This document shows, in pieces, positions 1 through 6,920 of a DNA stretch of 11,571 nucleotides. The stretch spans positions 1 through 11,571 of the forward strand of contig CAMAHO010000058.1 of NCBI GenBank assembly GCA_945834545.1, in the 5' to 3' direction. The notes beneath the pieces were generated by a model that had not been told where the DNA came from, did not search any database, and was given only the letters and a program-made list of their open reading frames with translations. Position 1 is the stretch's first letter. Each line of letters begins with the position of its first letter. The position numbers and the translations under genes are program-made. The stretch is from an uncultured Lachnospiraceae bacterium (GTDB lineage Bacteria > Bacillota > Clostridia > Lachnospirales > Lachnospiraceae).

Positions 1-48
1 ATAACCCTGGTGAGATTCTCTGTTTTCGTTCGTATGCATTATTGCAGG
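1..48. other. Unassigned left-edge sequence
   Basis: These bases return to ordinary composition. Both a plus-strand frame and a minus-strand frame from an ATG at 39 are open here, but neither gives a recognisable peptide, and the window ends too soon to judge. I see no terminator or RNA gene. Confidence 0.3.
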
Positions 49-100
49 AGGACCACCGGGGACACTAAAAAAGCCGGAAATTACCGTCCCCAGGACCACC
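49..100. repeat. REP-like inverted-repeat unit flanked by 9-base direct repeats
   Basis: A 34-base unit (58-91) begins GGGGAC and ends GTCCCC. It is flanked exactly on both sides by the 9-base direct repeat AGGACCACC (49-57 and 92-100). GGGGAC...GTCCCC units of this kind recur in many Firmicutes genomes beside IS200-like (REP-associated tyrosine) transposase genes, as I recall them. No transposase is visible here, so this may be a solitary repeat, an element end cut by the window edge, or a non-mobile hairpin. The flanking repeats could be a target duplication, but similar AGG(A/C)CC units continue to the right, so they may be part of a degenerate tandem repeat instead. Confidence 0.45.
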
Positions 101-101
101 A

Positions 102-135
102 CCCTAGGCCCACCAAGGCCCCCACCCAGGTTCCC
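102..135 (-). other. G-quadruplex-capable tract after the helicase stop
   Basis: On the minus (transcript) strand, runs of three or more G occur at 135-133, 127-125, 123-119, 111-109 and 104-102. The loops between them are 5, 1, 7 and 4 bases, meeting the usual pattern for an intramolecular quadruplex. By hand count, 30 of 43 bases from 92 to 134 are G or C, well above the flanking coding DNA. It begins at the helicase stop codon, so it would lie at the very start of the 3' untranslated RNA. Folding in the cell is not shown. Confidence 0.4.
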
Positions 136-1973
136 TATCTGATTTCCTCGATAAAACGTGATATCTTTCTTGTGCTGTCCTTTGAAGGTATGATGTAGGA
201 CAACTCAAGAGATAGACGGGCTCTTGTCATACCCACATATAACAATCTTCTTTCCTCCTCGATAGTCTGCCCGTTTGTGGCCGGATTAAGTATGGTACCA
301 TAGGGGAGAATTCCTTCGTTACAATCCGGTATCCACACATGGTCAAATTCCAGACCTTTGGAACTATGAAGGGTTAACAATTCTATTTTTTCTCCCCGCC
401 TATCCACCGATTTTCTTTCCGTTTCTCGCCTTTGATATCCTTCCAACATCTCCTCATAGGTTTTAAACTCCAGTAGTTGGGATTTTAGGAAATCTAAGAT
501 TTCACTATATACTTCTTTCAAATCTCTTTGATCCCCTGCCTTTTGTTCCAAATACGTCTCATACCCCATAATTTTGCAAATATAGAATAGACAGGGTCCT
601 ATGGCAAGCTTTTTGGCGCAGAGGCACTGCTGTTTAAATTGCGATAGCTTTACAGCAGTTGCAGAACAGGGATCCGTTCTGCGATAAGAAGCAATAATCT
701 CATCTAAGGTCTTCCCTTTTGACTGTAAAAACTTTTCCCTAGAAACTCCTCGATAAGGTTTCCCAAGAATTGCATAGAAAGCCTCCAGGTCATCAGTATA
801 AATGTATCGCAGATAATTTAAGATATCTGTCTCTACGAAAAAATCGTCCTCTCTAAGCTCCTTGCTAAACACCCAATACCCTTTCCGTTTCAAGATAAAT
901 GCTGCCTTTTGTAAACCAGAATTGGTCCGAAACAGAATTGCCTTTTTCCCCTTTAAGGATTGGGCCTGTTTTCCGATGGTATCAAATTGTTCCACAGCGC
1001 TTATATACCCCTTTATCTGCGTTATCCCGCGTTCTTTGGGCTTTCCACATACAAAATTCTTTTCGAATCGGTTCTGATTCTTTTCAATCAGCTTCGTGGC
1101 CAAGGTGATTATCTCATTACTGCAACGATAGTTTTTCTTTAGTATAATTTGTTTCGCAGAATACTCGTTTTGATACTGCCTCATCCAATCCGGACTGGAG
1201 CCACGAAAGCCATAGATAGACTGATCATCATCTCCAACCACGGTAATGGATGTATGTGAGTCATACAGCAGCTTTAACAGCTCATACTGAATTGTGTTAA
1301 TATCCTGAAATTCATCCACAAAAAGACCATTTATAAATTCTTTCCAGGAGTTTAAATAACTCTGATTTTTAAGAAATAATTGATAACAGTCCCATTGCAG
1401 ATCATCATAATCGTAAGCGCACCTGCTCTTACGTAACGATTCGTATTGTTTGAAGACAAGATGGTAATCTGTTACTTCATGTCTGTTTTCCATGCTACTA
1501 TCATCTAATGTATTCTTATATAGAGAAAACCTTCCCAAGATCTCATTATATTCCTGTGATGTGTACTCCTTTCTCTCCTTTGTAAGGGGTGCTTTCGAAT
1601 TTACAGTTCGTATTGCTTCCTCTAACAGCTTCCGTTTTTCTTTACCTGTCAGGAAATGGTTGGGCTTAATATACCCGGAATGAAGTAGAATGTGATAAAA
1701 GAAAGAATGAAAGGTACCAAAAAATACCTGGTAAACATGATGCTCTTCCTTGCAAAGTTGACAAAATCGACTTTGCAATTCTAAAGCTGCGGCTTTTGTG
1801 AAGGTGATAACTGCACATTTATCTTCTGTGATTTGATTTGCTTTTAAGAGATATAAGAGACGGTTCAGAATGGTACTGGTTTTCCCACTTCCGGGACCCG
1901 CTACAACTAAGAGCGGAGCAGTCCCGGAGTAGGTAACCACTTGGACTTGTTCTTCGTTTAAGCTATCAGGCAT
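135..1973 (-). CDS. UvrD/PcrA-like superfamily 1 DNA helicase
   Basis: An ATP-driven 3'-5' DNA helicase/translocase of the UvrD-Rep class, presumably in repair or replication-fork maintenance. All core motifs are present: Q motif LNEEQ (5-9), Walker A AGPGSGKT (25-32), Ia VITFTKAAALELQSR (55-69), Walker B FVDEFQD (218-224), III VVGDDDQSIYGFRG (245-258), IV LKKNYRCS (278-285), V LLTLHSSKGLEFDHVWIPD (532-550) and VI EERRLLYVGMTRAR (573-586). At 612 residues it is shorter than PcrA/UvrD (about 720-750): it ends about 25 residues after motif VI, so the long C-terminal tail of PcrA, including its RNA polymerase-binding Tudor domain, is missing. Subdomain 2B (about 380-520) also looks reduced. It is therefore probably a UvrD paralog, not the main PcrA. 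There is no clear binding site; the ATG lies inside the gltX end (ATGCCTGA), so translation is likely coupled. Its stop abuts the G-rich left-edge region. Confidence 0.93.
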   Translation of the reverse strand: MPDSLNEEQVQVVTYSGTAPLLVVAGPGSGKTSTILNRLLYLLKANQITEDKCAVITFTKAAALELQSRFCQLCKEEHHVYQVFFGTFHSFFYHILLHSGYIKPNHFLTGKEKRKLLEEAIRTVNSKAPLTKERKEYTSQEYNEILGRFSLYKNTLDDSSMENRHEVTDYHLVFKQYESLRKSRCAYDYDDLQWDCYQLFLKNQSYLNSWKEFINGLFVDEFQDINTIQYELLKLLYDSHTSITVVGDDDQSIYGFRGSSPDWMRQYQNEYSAKQIILKKNYRCSNEIITLATKLIEKNQNRFEKNFVCGKPKERGITQIKGYISAVEQFDTIGKQAQSLKGKKAILFRTNSGLQKAAFILKRKGYWVFSKELREDDFFVETDILNYLRYIYTDDLEAFYAILGKPYRGVSREKFLQSKGKTLDEIIASYRRTDPCSATAVKLSQFKQQCLCAKKLAIGPCLFYICKIMGYETYLEQKAGDQRDLKEVYSEILDFLKSQLLEFKTYEEMLEGYQRRETERKSVDRRGEKIELLTLHSSKGLEFDHVWIPDCNEGILPYGTILNPATNGQTIEEERRLLYVGMTRARLSLELSYIIPSKDSTRKISRFIEEIR

Positions 1974-3420
1974 TCTGTAACAGCTGTATGCCTTTCTTAA
2001 TCCGAACCAATGTCTCTTCCTTGCCCAATATCTCCATAATCTCTGTAGCTCCTGCCGGTGTCATCTGTTTACCGCTGACAGCTGTCCTTACAGGCCACAT
2101 CACATAACCGTTTTTCACACCATTTTCTTCCACATACCGACTTAGCACGGAATAAAGGGCATCATTTGAATAGTCCTCCTGTTCTTCCAAAATCGGTAAT
2201 AAATCCTGCAAAACTTGCAAGCTGCTCTCCTTGGTGGTTTTCATCTTTTTATGGACATACATCTCCGGATCATACTCCGGCAATGTCTCGAAGAAATCCA
2301 CCAGTGCAGGTATATCCGGAAAAACCTCTATTCTGGTTTTCACCATAGTAGCTATCTTCTCCAGATTTAGATCCTTAGTAATCGCTTTTTTAAGCTCCGG
2401 CAAAGCCTTCTCATAGAATTTGGAAAACTCCATATTCTTGATATACTCCCCGTTCATCCAGCGAAGCTTTACTATATCAAACACAGAGGGGGATTTGTTG
2501 ATTCTGTGATAGTCAAACTCCTTGATCAACTCCTCCAGAGTAAAGAACTCCCGATTATCCTCAGGGCTCCAGCCAAGCAAAGCGATATAGTTGACCACAG
2601 CCTCCGTCACAAAGCCCTGCTCCAACAAATCTTCAAAGGAAGAATGGCCGCTTCTCTTGGAAAGCTTTTTATGGTTCTCGTCTGTAATCAAGGGCAGATG
2701 CACATACACCGGGCTCTCCCATCCAAAGGCGTCGTACAGTCTCTGATACTTTGGAGAAGAGGAAAGGTACTCATTTCCACGTACCACATGAGTGATATTC
2801 ATAGTATGGTCATCTACAACATTTGCGAAATTGTAAGTAGGATATCCATCGGTTTTGATCAAAATCATGTCATCCAGCTCTGCATTCTCTACTGTAATAT
2901 CCCCGTATAGCTCATCATGGAAGGTAGTGGTGCCGGTGTTTGGATTGTTCTGTCTGATGACGAAGGGCTTGCCTTCTGCCAGATTCCTCTCTATCTCCTC
3001 CTTTGACAGGGACAGACAGTGTTTGTCGTATATGGTGATCTCCTTTCCTTCTACCACCTCTGTCTTAAGGGATGCCAATCTTTCCTTATCGCAGAAGCAA
3101 TAGTACGCCTCTCCCTTGTCCACCAGCTCTTTGGCATACTTCATATAGATACCGGTTTTCATTCTCTCACTTTGAACATAGGGTCCGTACCCACCATCCT
3201 TGTCCGGACCTTCGTCATGAACCAGCCCTGTCTCCTGCAAGGTATTGTATATAATCTCCGTAGCGCCTTCTACAAACCGCTCCTGGTCGGTATCTTCGAT
3301 TCGAAGCATAAAGTCTCCGCCCTCATGCTTTGCAATTAAAAACTCATATAATGCGGAGCGCAAATTTCCTACATGCATTCTCCCGGTGGGAGAAGGTGCG
3401 TATCTTGTTCTGATTTTCAT
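1966..3420 (-). CDS. gltX: Glutamyl-tRNA synthetase (gltX)
   Basis: Class I aminoacyl-tRNA synthetase that charges tRNA-Glu; glutamyl-tRNA also feeds tetrapyrrole synthesis where that route exists. The 484 residues match the bacterial GluRS length. The catalytic fold shows RYAPSPTGRMHVGN (6-19; HVGN is the HIGH motif), LRIEDTDQER (39-48), a probable zinc site CFC...YDKHC (C108, C110, C135), VVRGNEYLSSSPKYQRLY (212-229) and KLSKR (252-256, the KMSKS motif). The remainder, about 300-484, is the helical anticodon-binding region. Whether it is discriminating, or also charges tRNA-Gln for GatCAB, cannot be settled from the motifs. It is preceded by a 49-base gap holding a strong AGGAGG site but no convincing promoter. 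Its end overlaps the helicase start by 8 bases (ATGCCTGA). Confidence 0.97.
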   Translation of the reverse strand: MKIRTRYAPSPTGRMHVGNLRSALYEFLIAKHEGGDFMLRIEDTDQERFVEGATEIIYNTLQETGLVHDEGPDKDGGYGPYVQSERMKTGIYMKYAKELVDKGEAYYCFCDKERLASLKTEVVEGKEITIYDKHCLSLSKEEIERNLAEGKPFVIRQNNPNTGTTTFHDELYGDITVENAELDDMILIKTDGYPTYNFANVVDDHTMNITHVVRGNEYLSSSPKYQRLYDAFGWESPVYVHLPLITDENHKKLSKRSGHSSFEDLLEQGFVTEAVVNYIALLGWSPEDNREFFTLEELIKEFDYHRINKSPSVFDIVKLRWMNGEYIKNMEFSKFYEKALPELKKAITKDLNLEKIATMVKTRIEVFPDIPALVDFFETLPEYDPEMYVHKKMKTTKESSLQVLQDLLPILEEQEDYSNDALYSVLSRYVEENGVKNGYVMWPVRTAVSGKQMTPAGATEIMEILGKEETLVRIKKGIQLLQNA

Positions 3421-3425
3421 AGTTT

Positions 3426-3431
3426 CCTCCT
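3426..3431 (-). promoter_or_regulatory. Ribosome binding site of gltX
   Basis: A perfect AGGAGG lies 5 bases before the gltX ATG, the strongest such site in the window. It fixes the start codon and suggests efficient translation independent of the upstream hydrogenase gene. Confidence 0.85.
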
Positions 3432-3469
3432 AAAATATATTTTTTGGTCATCGGGGACCCCAATGTTCT

Positions 3470-4990
3470 TTATAAAACCTCATCCTGTCCGACTCCCTCG
3501 TCAGGTATCTTTTTCTCTGCCTTTGCCATAAAGCCCATGAGCTGCTTTGCAGCTTGGGGAACCGCAATGTTGGTTCCGGCACCTGCCACACAGCCTCCCG
3601 GGCAGGCCATGCCTTCTATCAGACATCCGTTTAACTTTCCGGCCTTAGCCAGTAACAGAATCTTTCTACACTCTGCCAGGCTCTCTGCATGCTCTACATG
3701 CACCTCAGTCCCCGGATAATACTTGTCTATGACATTTGCAATGGCATTTGCCACACCACCGGCAACACCATAGCCTCTTCCGGCAGCAGTGGCATCCTGC
3801 ATCACCTCAGTGGGTTCTATCTTAATCAAATCAATTCCTTTTGCCTCAAACATCCCGGCAAGTTCTTCGAAGGTGATGACAAAATCCACATCACTGCGAA
3901 CAGTCCTTCTGGAGGCTTCCAGCTTTTTGGAGGCACAAGGGCCAATAAAGACCACCTTGGCGTCCGGATGCTCCTTTTTAATCACTCTGGCGGTTGCAAC
4001 CATAGGAGTCAGCTCATTGCTGATTTTATCTATGGTTTCCGGGAATAAATTTTTCGCCATCACTGACCAGGAGGGGCAACAGGAGGTGAGGGCAAAGGCC
4101 TGCTTTCCGGTAGCCACCTCTTTCACATAGTGCTCCGCCTCAGCCATACAGCCCATATCTGCACCGATAGCTGTTTCATAGACAGCATAAAAGCCTAATT
4201 CCTTTAAAGCTGTCTTAAACATATCCGGTGTCACTCCGGGTCCGTACTGACCGGTAAAGGAGGGGGCCACCTGTGCAATCACCTTGGAACTATTTTGCAT
4301 AGCACGAATCAATTGAAAAATCTGGGACTTGTCCGCTATGGCTCCGAAGGGACAGCCTACCATGCATTGGCCGCAGGACACACATTTCTCTGAATTGATG
4401 ACGGCTCTGCCCAGCTTATCGCTTTCAATTGCATCTACTCCACAGGCAGCTTTGCAGGGCCGTTCCTTGTGGCAAATGGCATCATAGGGACAAACCTGCT
4501 TACATTTTCCACATTTGATGCAAAGCTCCTGGTCAATCAGGGACTTCCCGTTGACAAAGGATATGGCTCCCTTGGGGCAAACCTCCTGACAGGGATGCGC
4601 CACGCAACCCATACAGGAACTTGTCACCTCATACTTATTCACCGGGCAGGCATTACAGGCGGAAGGGATGACCTGCATCAGCGGTGGTTCATAATATTTC
4701 TCATCAATATTACTGTCTTCCAAGCCCTGGGTCAGATGGCCCGGGCGTTCCCTGTTTTCCGGCCGCAGGCTCATACCCATAGCCAGACGAATCCTCTCTC
4801 GTACAATCGCCCTGTCCCGATAGACACTTTCCCAATACTCGGATTCATCGTAATCCACGATTTGGTAGGGCAAAGCTTCCATGTCGTCTTTTAAGTTCGT
4901 AGATTCATATGCCAGTCTTGCGACCTCTTTAAAAACCCTTCTTCTGATCTGGCGAACCGGTGTATCAATGCCGCGCATATTATTTCCCAT
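3470..4990 (-). CDS. Monomeric [FeFe] hydrogenase, group B-like
   Basis: A soluble 506-residue iron-only hydrogenase for reversible proton reduction with ferredoxin-type electron partners. The N-terminal 100 residues carry no cysteine. An iron-sulfur region follows: CNAC (112-115), CMGC..HPCQEVCP (126-139), CIKCGKCKQVCP (157-168), C173/C179/C183, and CVSCGQCMVGCP (203-214), enough for about four [4Fe-4S] clusters. The H-cluster domain has L1 TSCCPSW (302-308), L2 GPCASKKLE (350-358) and L3 EGMACPGGCVAGAG (459-472), with C305, C352, C463 and C467 as the expected H-cluster ligands. Glycine instead of methionine before the L2 cysteine, and the cysteine-rich N-terminal arrangement, fit group B enzymes, common in gut Clostridia. 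No HydE/F/G maturases are in the window. The ATG at 4990 is supported by AGGTGAG 6 bases upstream and overlaps the proA stop (TAATG). Confidence 0.9.
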   Translation of the reverse strand: MGNNMRGIDTPVRQIRRRVFKEVARLAYESTNLKDDMEALPYQIVDYDESEYWESVYRDRAIVRERIRLAMGMSLRPENRERPGHLTQGLEDSNIDEKYYEPPLMQVIPSACNACPVNKYEVTSSCMGCVAHPCQEVCPKGAISFVNGKSLIDQELCIKCGKCKQVCPYDAICHKERPCKAACGVDAIESDKLGRAVINSEKCVSCGQCMVGCPFGAIADKSQIFQLIRAMQNSSKVIAQVAPSFTGQYGPGVTPDMFKTALKELGFYAVYETAIGADMGCMAEAEHYVKEVATGKQAFALTSCCPSWSVMAKNLFPETIDKISNELTPMVATARVIKKEHPDAKVVFIGPCASKKLEASRRTVRSDVDFVITFEELAGMFEAKGIDLIKIEPTEVMQDATAAGRGYGVAGGVANAIANVIDKYYPGTEVHVEHAESLAECRKILLLAKAGKLNGCLIEGMACPGGCVAGAGTNIAVPQAAKQLMGFMAKAEKKIPDEGVGQDEVL

Positions 4991-6234
4991 TAGCTTCTCA
5001 CCTGCCCATTTCCTGTGATCTTATATTTATAAGAAGTCAGTTCTCGCAAGCCCATTGGTCCTCTGGCGTGCAATTTCTGTGTGCTGATACCGATTTCTGC
5101 ACCAAACCCGAATTCAAAGCCATCCGTAAATCTGGTGGAGGCATTGTGATACACACAGGCCGCGTCCACATTTTGTAAAAAGTACTCTGCTGCTTTGGCG
5201 CTTTGGGTCACAATGGTTTCTGAGTGTCCTGTATTATACTGATTGATGTGGGCTACTGCCTCCTCTACACCAGACACTACCTTCATGGAAAGAATGTAAT
5301 CCAGATATTCCTTGCCATAGTCCTCCTCTGTAGCCGGAATGCTTCCTTCATACAGAGCATTTACCCTTTCATCTCCTCGTACCTCAACTGCAAAATTGTC
5401 CAGCTTCTCTTTTAATTTTGGCAAAAATTTCTCCGCTATCTTTTCGTGTACCAGCAGAGATTCACAGGCATTGCAAACCCCGATACGCTGAGTCTTGGCA
5501 TTTACAACGATGTCGGTTGCCATACTTAAGTCAGCTTCCTCGTCCACATACACGTGACAGTTGCCGGTACCGGTCTCTATGACAGGAATCTTACTATTCT
5601 CCACCGTAAAACGAATCAATCCCGCTCCGCCTCTTGGAATCAACACATCAATATAGTCTCTCATCTGAATAAACCGTAGAGTGTCTTCTCTATCCGTGGA
5701 ATCGATAAATTGCAGGATATTGGGATTCAGTCCCATGTCCTCCAGTCCCTTTCGCAATACTTCCACAATCTTGCGATTGGAATGAATGGCATCACTGCCT
5801 CCCTTTAAGACGACCGCATTGGAGGCCTTGAAGCAGAGTCCAAAGGCATCACTGGTCACATTGGGTCTGGATTCATAGATGATTCCCACAACCCCCATAG
5901 GAACCCTGACCTTTTCCAGATGCAGACCGTTGGGTCTGTCAAAGGAATCGACCATCTCTCCCACAGGGTCCGGCAATTCTGCAATCTGTATAAATCCTTC
6001 CGCCATGCCACATATCCTATCCTCTGTCAATCGCAACCGGTCAACAAGACCGGATGCCATATTTCTCTCCTGTGCAAGCGCTATATCCTTAGCATTTTCC
6101 TGTAAGATATCAGAGGTATTGGCAATAAGCTGCTTAGCAATGTAAACCAGCGTTTCATTCTTCTTCGCTGTATCTACCTTGTGTATCTCATATTTCGCTT
6201 TTACAGCCTCTCTTCCAATATTTATTACATCCAC
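4990..6234 (-). CDS. proA: Gamma-glutamyl phosphate reductase (proA)
   Basis: NADPH-dependent reduction of gamma-glutamyl phosphate to glutamate-5-semialdehyde, the second step of proline synthesis; ProA usually works with ProB on the labile intermediate. The 414 residues match the family length. Visible motifs are GIIYESRPNVTSDA (117-130), KGGSDAIHSN (144-153, cofactor side), LIPRGGAGLI (198-207), PVIETGTGNCHVYVD (217-231) and QRIGVCNACESLLVH (249-263), in which Cys254 is the expected catalytic thiol. The C-terminus has STRFTDGFEFGFGAEIGISTQKLHARGPMGL, also diagnostic. The start is GTG at 6234: nearby ATGs are out of frame and hit TAA at once, and AGAGGG lies 8 bases upstream. It has its own promoter candidate. 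The TAA stop overlaps the hydrogenase ATG by one base (TAATG), so the two are translationally linked. Confidence 0.95.
   Translation of the reverse strand: MDVINIGREAVKAKYEIHKVDTAKKNETLVYIAKQLIANTSDILQENAKDIALAQERNMASGLVDRLRLTEDRICGMAEGFIQIAELPDPVGEMVDSFDRPNGLHLEKVRVPMGVVGIIYESRPNVTSDAFGLCFKASNAVVLKGGSDAIHSNRKIVEVLRKGLEDMGLNPNILQFIDSTDREDTLRFIQMRDYIDVLIPRGGAGLIRFTVENSKIPVIETGTGNCHVYVDEEADLSMATDIVVNAKTQRIGVCNACESLLVHEKIAEKFLPKLKEKLDNFAVEVRGDERVNALYEGSIPATEEDYGKEYLDYILSMKVVSGVEEAVAHINQYNTGHSETIVTQSAKAAEYFLQNVDAACVYHNASTRFTDGFEFGFGAEIGISTQKLHARGPMGLRELTSYKYKITGNGQVRS
5020..5049 (-). promoter_or_regulatory. Weak promoter candidate and palindrome ahead of the hydrogenase gene
   Basis: Within the last codons of proA, TTGCGA (5049-5044, four of six matches) is followed by 18 bases and TATAAG (5025-5020, five of six). 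The putative -10 forms one arm of a perfect inverted repeat, TCTTATA-AA-TATAAGA (5019-5034). A start near 5013 would leave a short leader ending at the AGGTGAG binding site of the hydrogenase. The same bases encode the proA residues SYKYK, which limits how much weight the pattern can carry. Confidence 0.25.
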
Positions 6235-6257
6235 ATCTGCTACCCTCTTTTTCTACG

Positions 6258-6286
6258 ATTCTATCACTCTGACCTCAAAGTCTCAA
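6258..6286 (-). promoter_or_regulatory. Extended -10 sigma-A-type promoter for proA
   Basis: On the minus strand TTGAGA (6286-6281, five of six matches) is followed by 17 bases and TAGAAT (6263-6258, five of six). A TG one base before the -10 gives an extended -10 element. Transcription would start near 6251, leaving a leader of under 20 bases with AGAGGG as the ribosome binding site. The -35 overlaps the stop codon of the cyclo-ligase gene. This would give proA, and possibly the hydrogenase and gltX beyond it, a transcript independent of proB. It is a sequence match only. Confidence 0.6.
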
Positions 6287-6849
6287 ACCAGTATGGTCTG
6301 ATAAGGCTTACTGTCCCATGCCTCAACCGGAATCTCAGGTACTCTCTGGGCTGCAAACCCAATGGCTATACTACGAGTATGTAACTCCGGATACAACTTA
6401 AGGAAGCGGTCATAAAATCCACCACCGTAGCCCAGGCGGTTTCCGTACAAATCAAAGGCAACCCCGGGCATCAGCAATAGGGTCTTCTCCGGTGTAAATA
6501 CTTCTTTCTGAAACCTGACGCTCTCCCCGGAAGGCTCTAAAATCCCCTTGTAGCCACATTTCAGCTCACTAAGGTCCTTCACTTGATAGAATTCCATTCC
6601 CTTTCCTTCCACCTTAGGCAAAAACAATCTCTTCTTTTGCCGCAGGGTTTCTTCCAGTAACTCTGTAGTATCGATTTCTGAGCCAAAGCTGGAGAAACCC
6701 AAAATCGTGTCTGACAGATAATACCACTGGTGACCCAGGATTCTCTCCGTGATGAGTAAAGCTCCCCTTTCTCGTATTTCCAAGGGTAACCCATCTCTTA
6801 CTTTTATGCATTCTTTTCGAAGTGTTTTCTTATCCTCTTCCTGTGCCAT
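6283..6849 (-). CDS. 5-formyltetrahydrofolate cyclo-ligase (MTHFS)
   Basis: Converts 5-formyl-tetrahydrofolate plus ATP to 5,10-methenyl-tetrahydrofolate, returning a storage or inhibitory folate to the one-carbon pool. The 188-residue form starts MAQEEDKKTLRKECIKVRDGL, matching the family N-terminus whose basic residues (KKTLRK) contact ATP. Further family motifs are FSSFGSEIDT (52-61), LMPGVAFD (126-133) and the nucleotide loop GYGGGFYDRFL (140-150). The reading frame stays open upstream to a GTG at 6921 that overlaps the DUF896 stop by one base, which would add 24 residues that do not resemble the family. The ATG at 6849 has only a close AGAGAAG upstream, with a better GAGGAG 20 bases away, so the start is not fully settled. 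Sitting between proB and proA, it has no obvious link to proline synthesis. The -35 of the proA promoter overlaps its TGA. Confidence 0.9.
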   Translation of the reverse strand: MAQEEDKKTLRKECIKVRDGLPLEIRERGALLITERILGHQWYYLSDTILGFSSFGSEIDTTELLEETLRQKKRLFLPKVEGKGMEFYQVKDLSELKCGYKGILEPSGESVRFQKEVFTPEKTLLLMPGVAFDLYGNRLGYGGGFYDRFLKLYPELHTRSIAIGFAAQRVPEIPVEAWDSKPYQTILV

Positions 6850-6920
6850 ACTTCTCTTTTGGAACGATACTCCTCTATTGGATTTGTGTGCCCACCGAAA
6901 ATCTGTGTGTAGGCAAGACA

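Noticed and set aside
58..91. GGGGAC/GTCCCC hairpin as a standard rho-independent terminator for the helicase
   Set aside because: The stem is only 6 pairs with a 22-base loop. On the transcript strand it is followed by GGTGG, not a T-run; the T-run lies inside the loop.
10..198. Plus-strand 62-codon frame crossing the repeat and the helicase end
   Set aside because: It runs through the repeat unit and into the antisense of the helicase; no binding site or family resemblance.
2506..2910. Long plus-strand open frame (134 codons) opposite gltX
   Set aside because: It lies wholly antisense to a clear gltX with intact motifs, and its translation has no recognisable domain. It is a shadow frame.
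3421..3469. Possible terminator or promoter between the hydrogenase and gltX
   Set aside because: GGGGTCCCC is too tight to fold well, the TTGG/CCAA stem has only 4 pairs, and the following bases are A-rich, not T-rich. TATATT is -10-like, but its -35 is poor and the start would fall inside the AGGAGG site.
4469..4894. Plus-strand open frame (141 codons) opposite the hydrogenase
   Set aside because: It lies antisense to the cysteine-rich iron-sulfur region; the peptide is low-information and has no family pattern.
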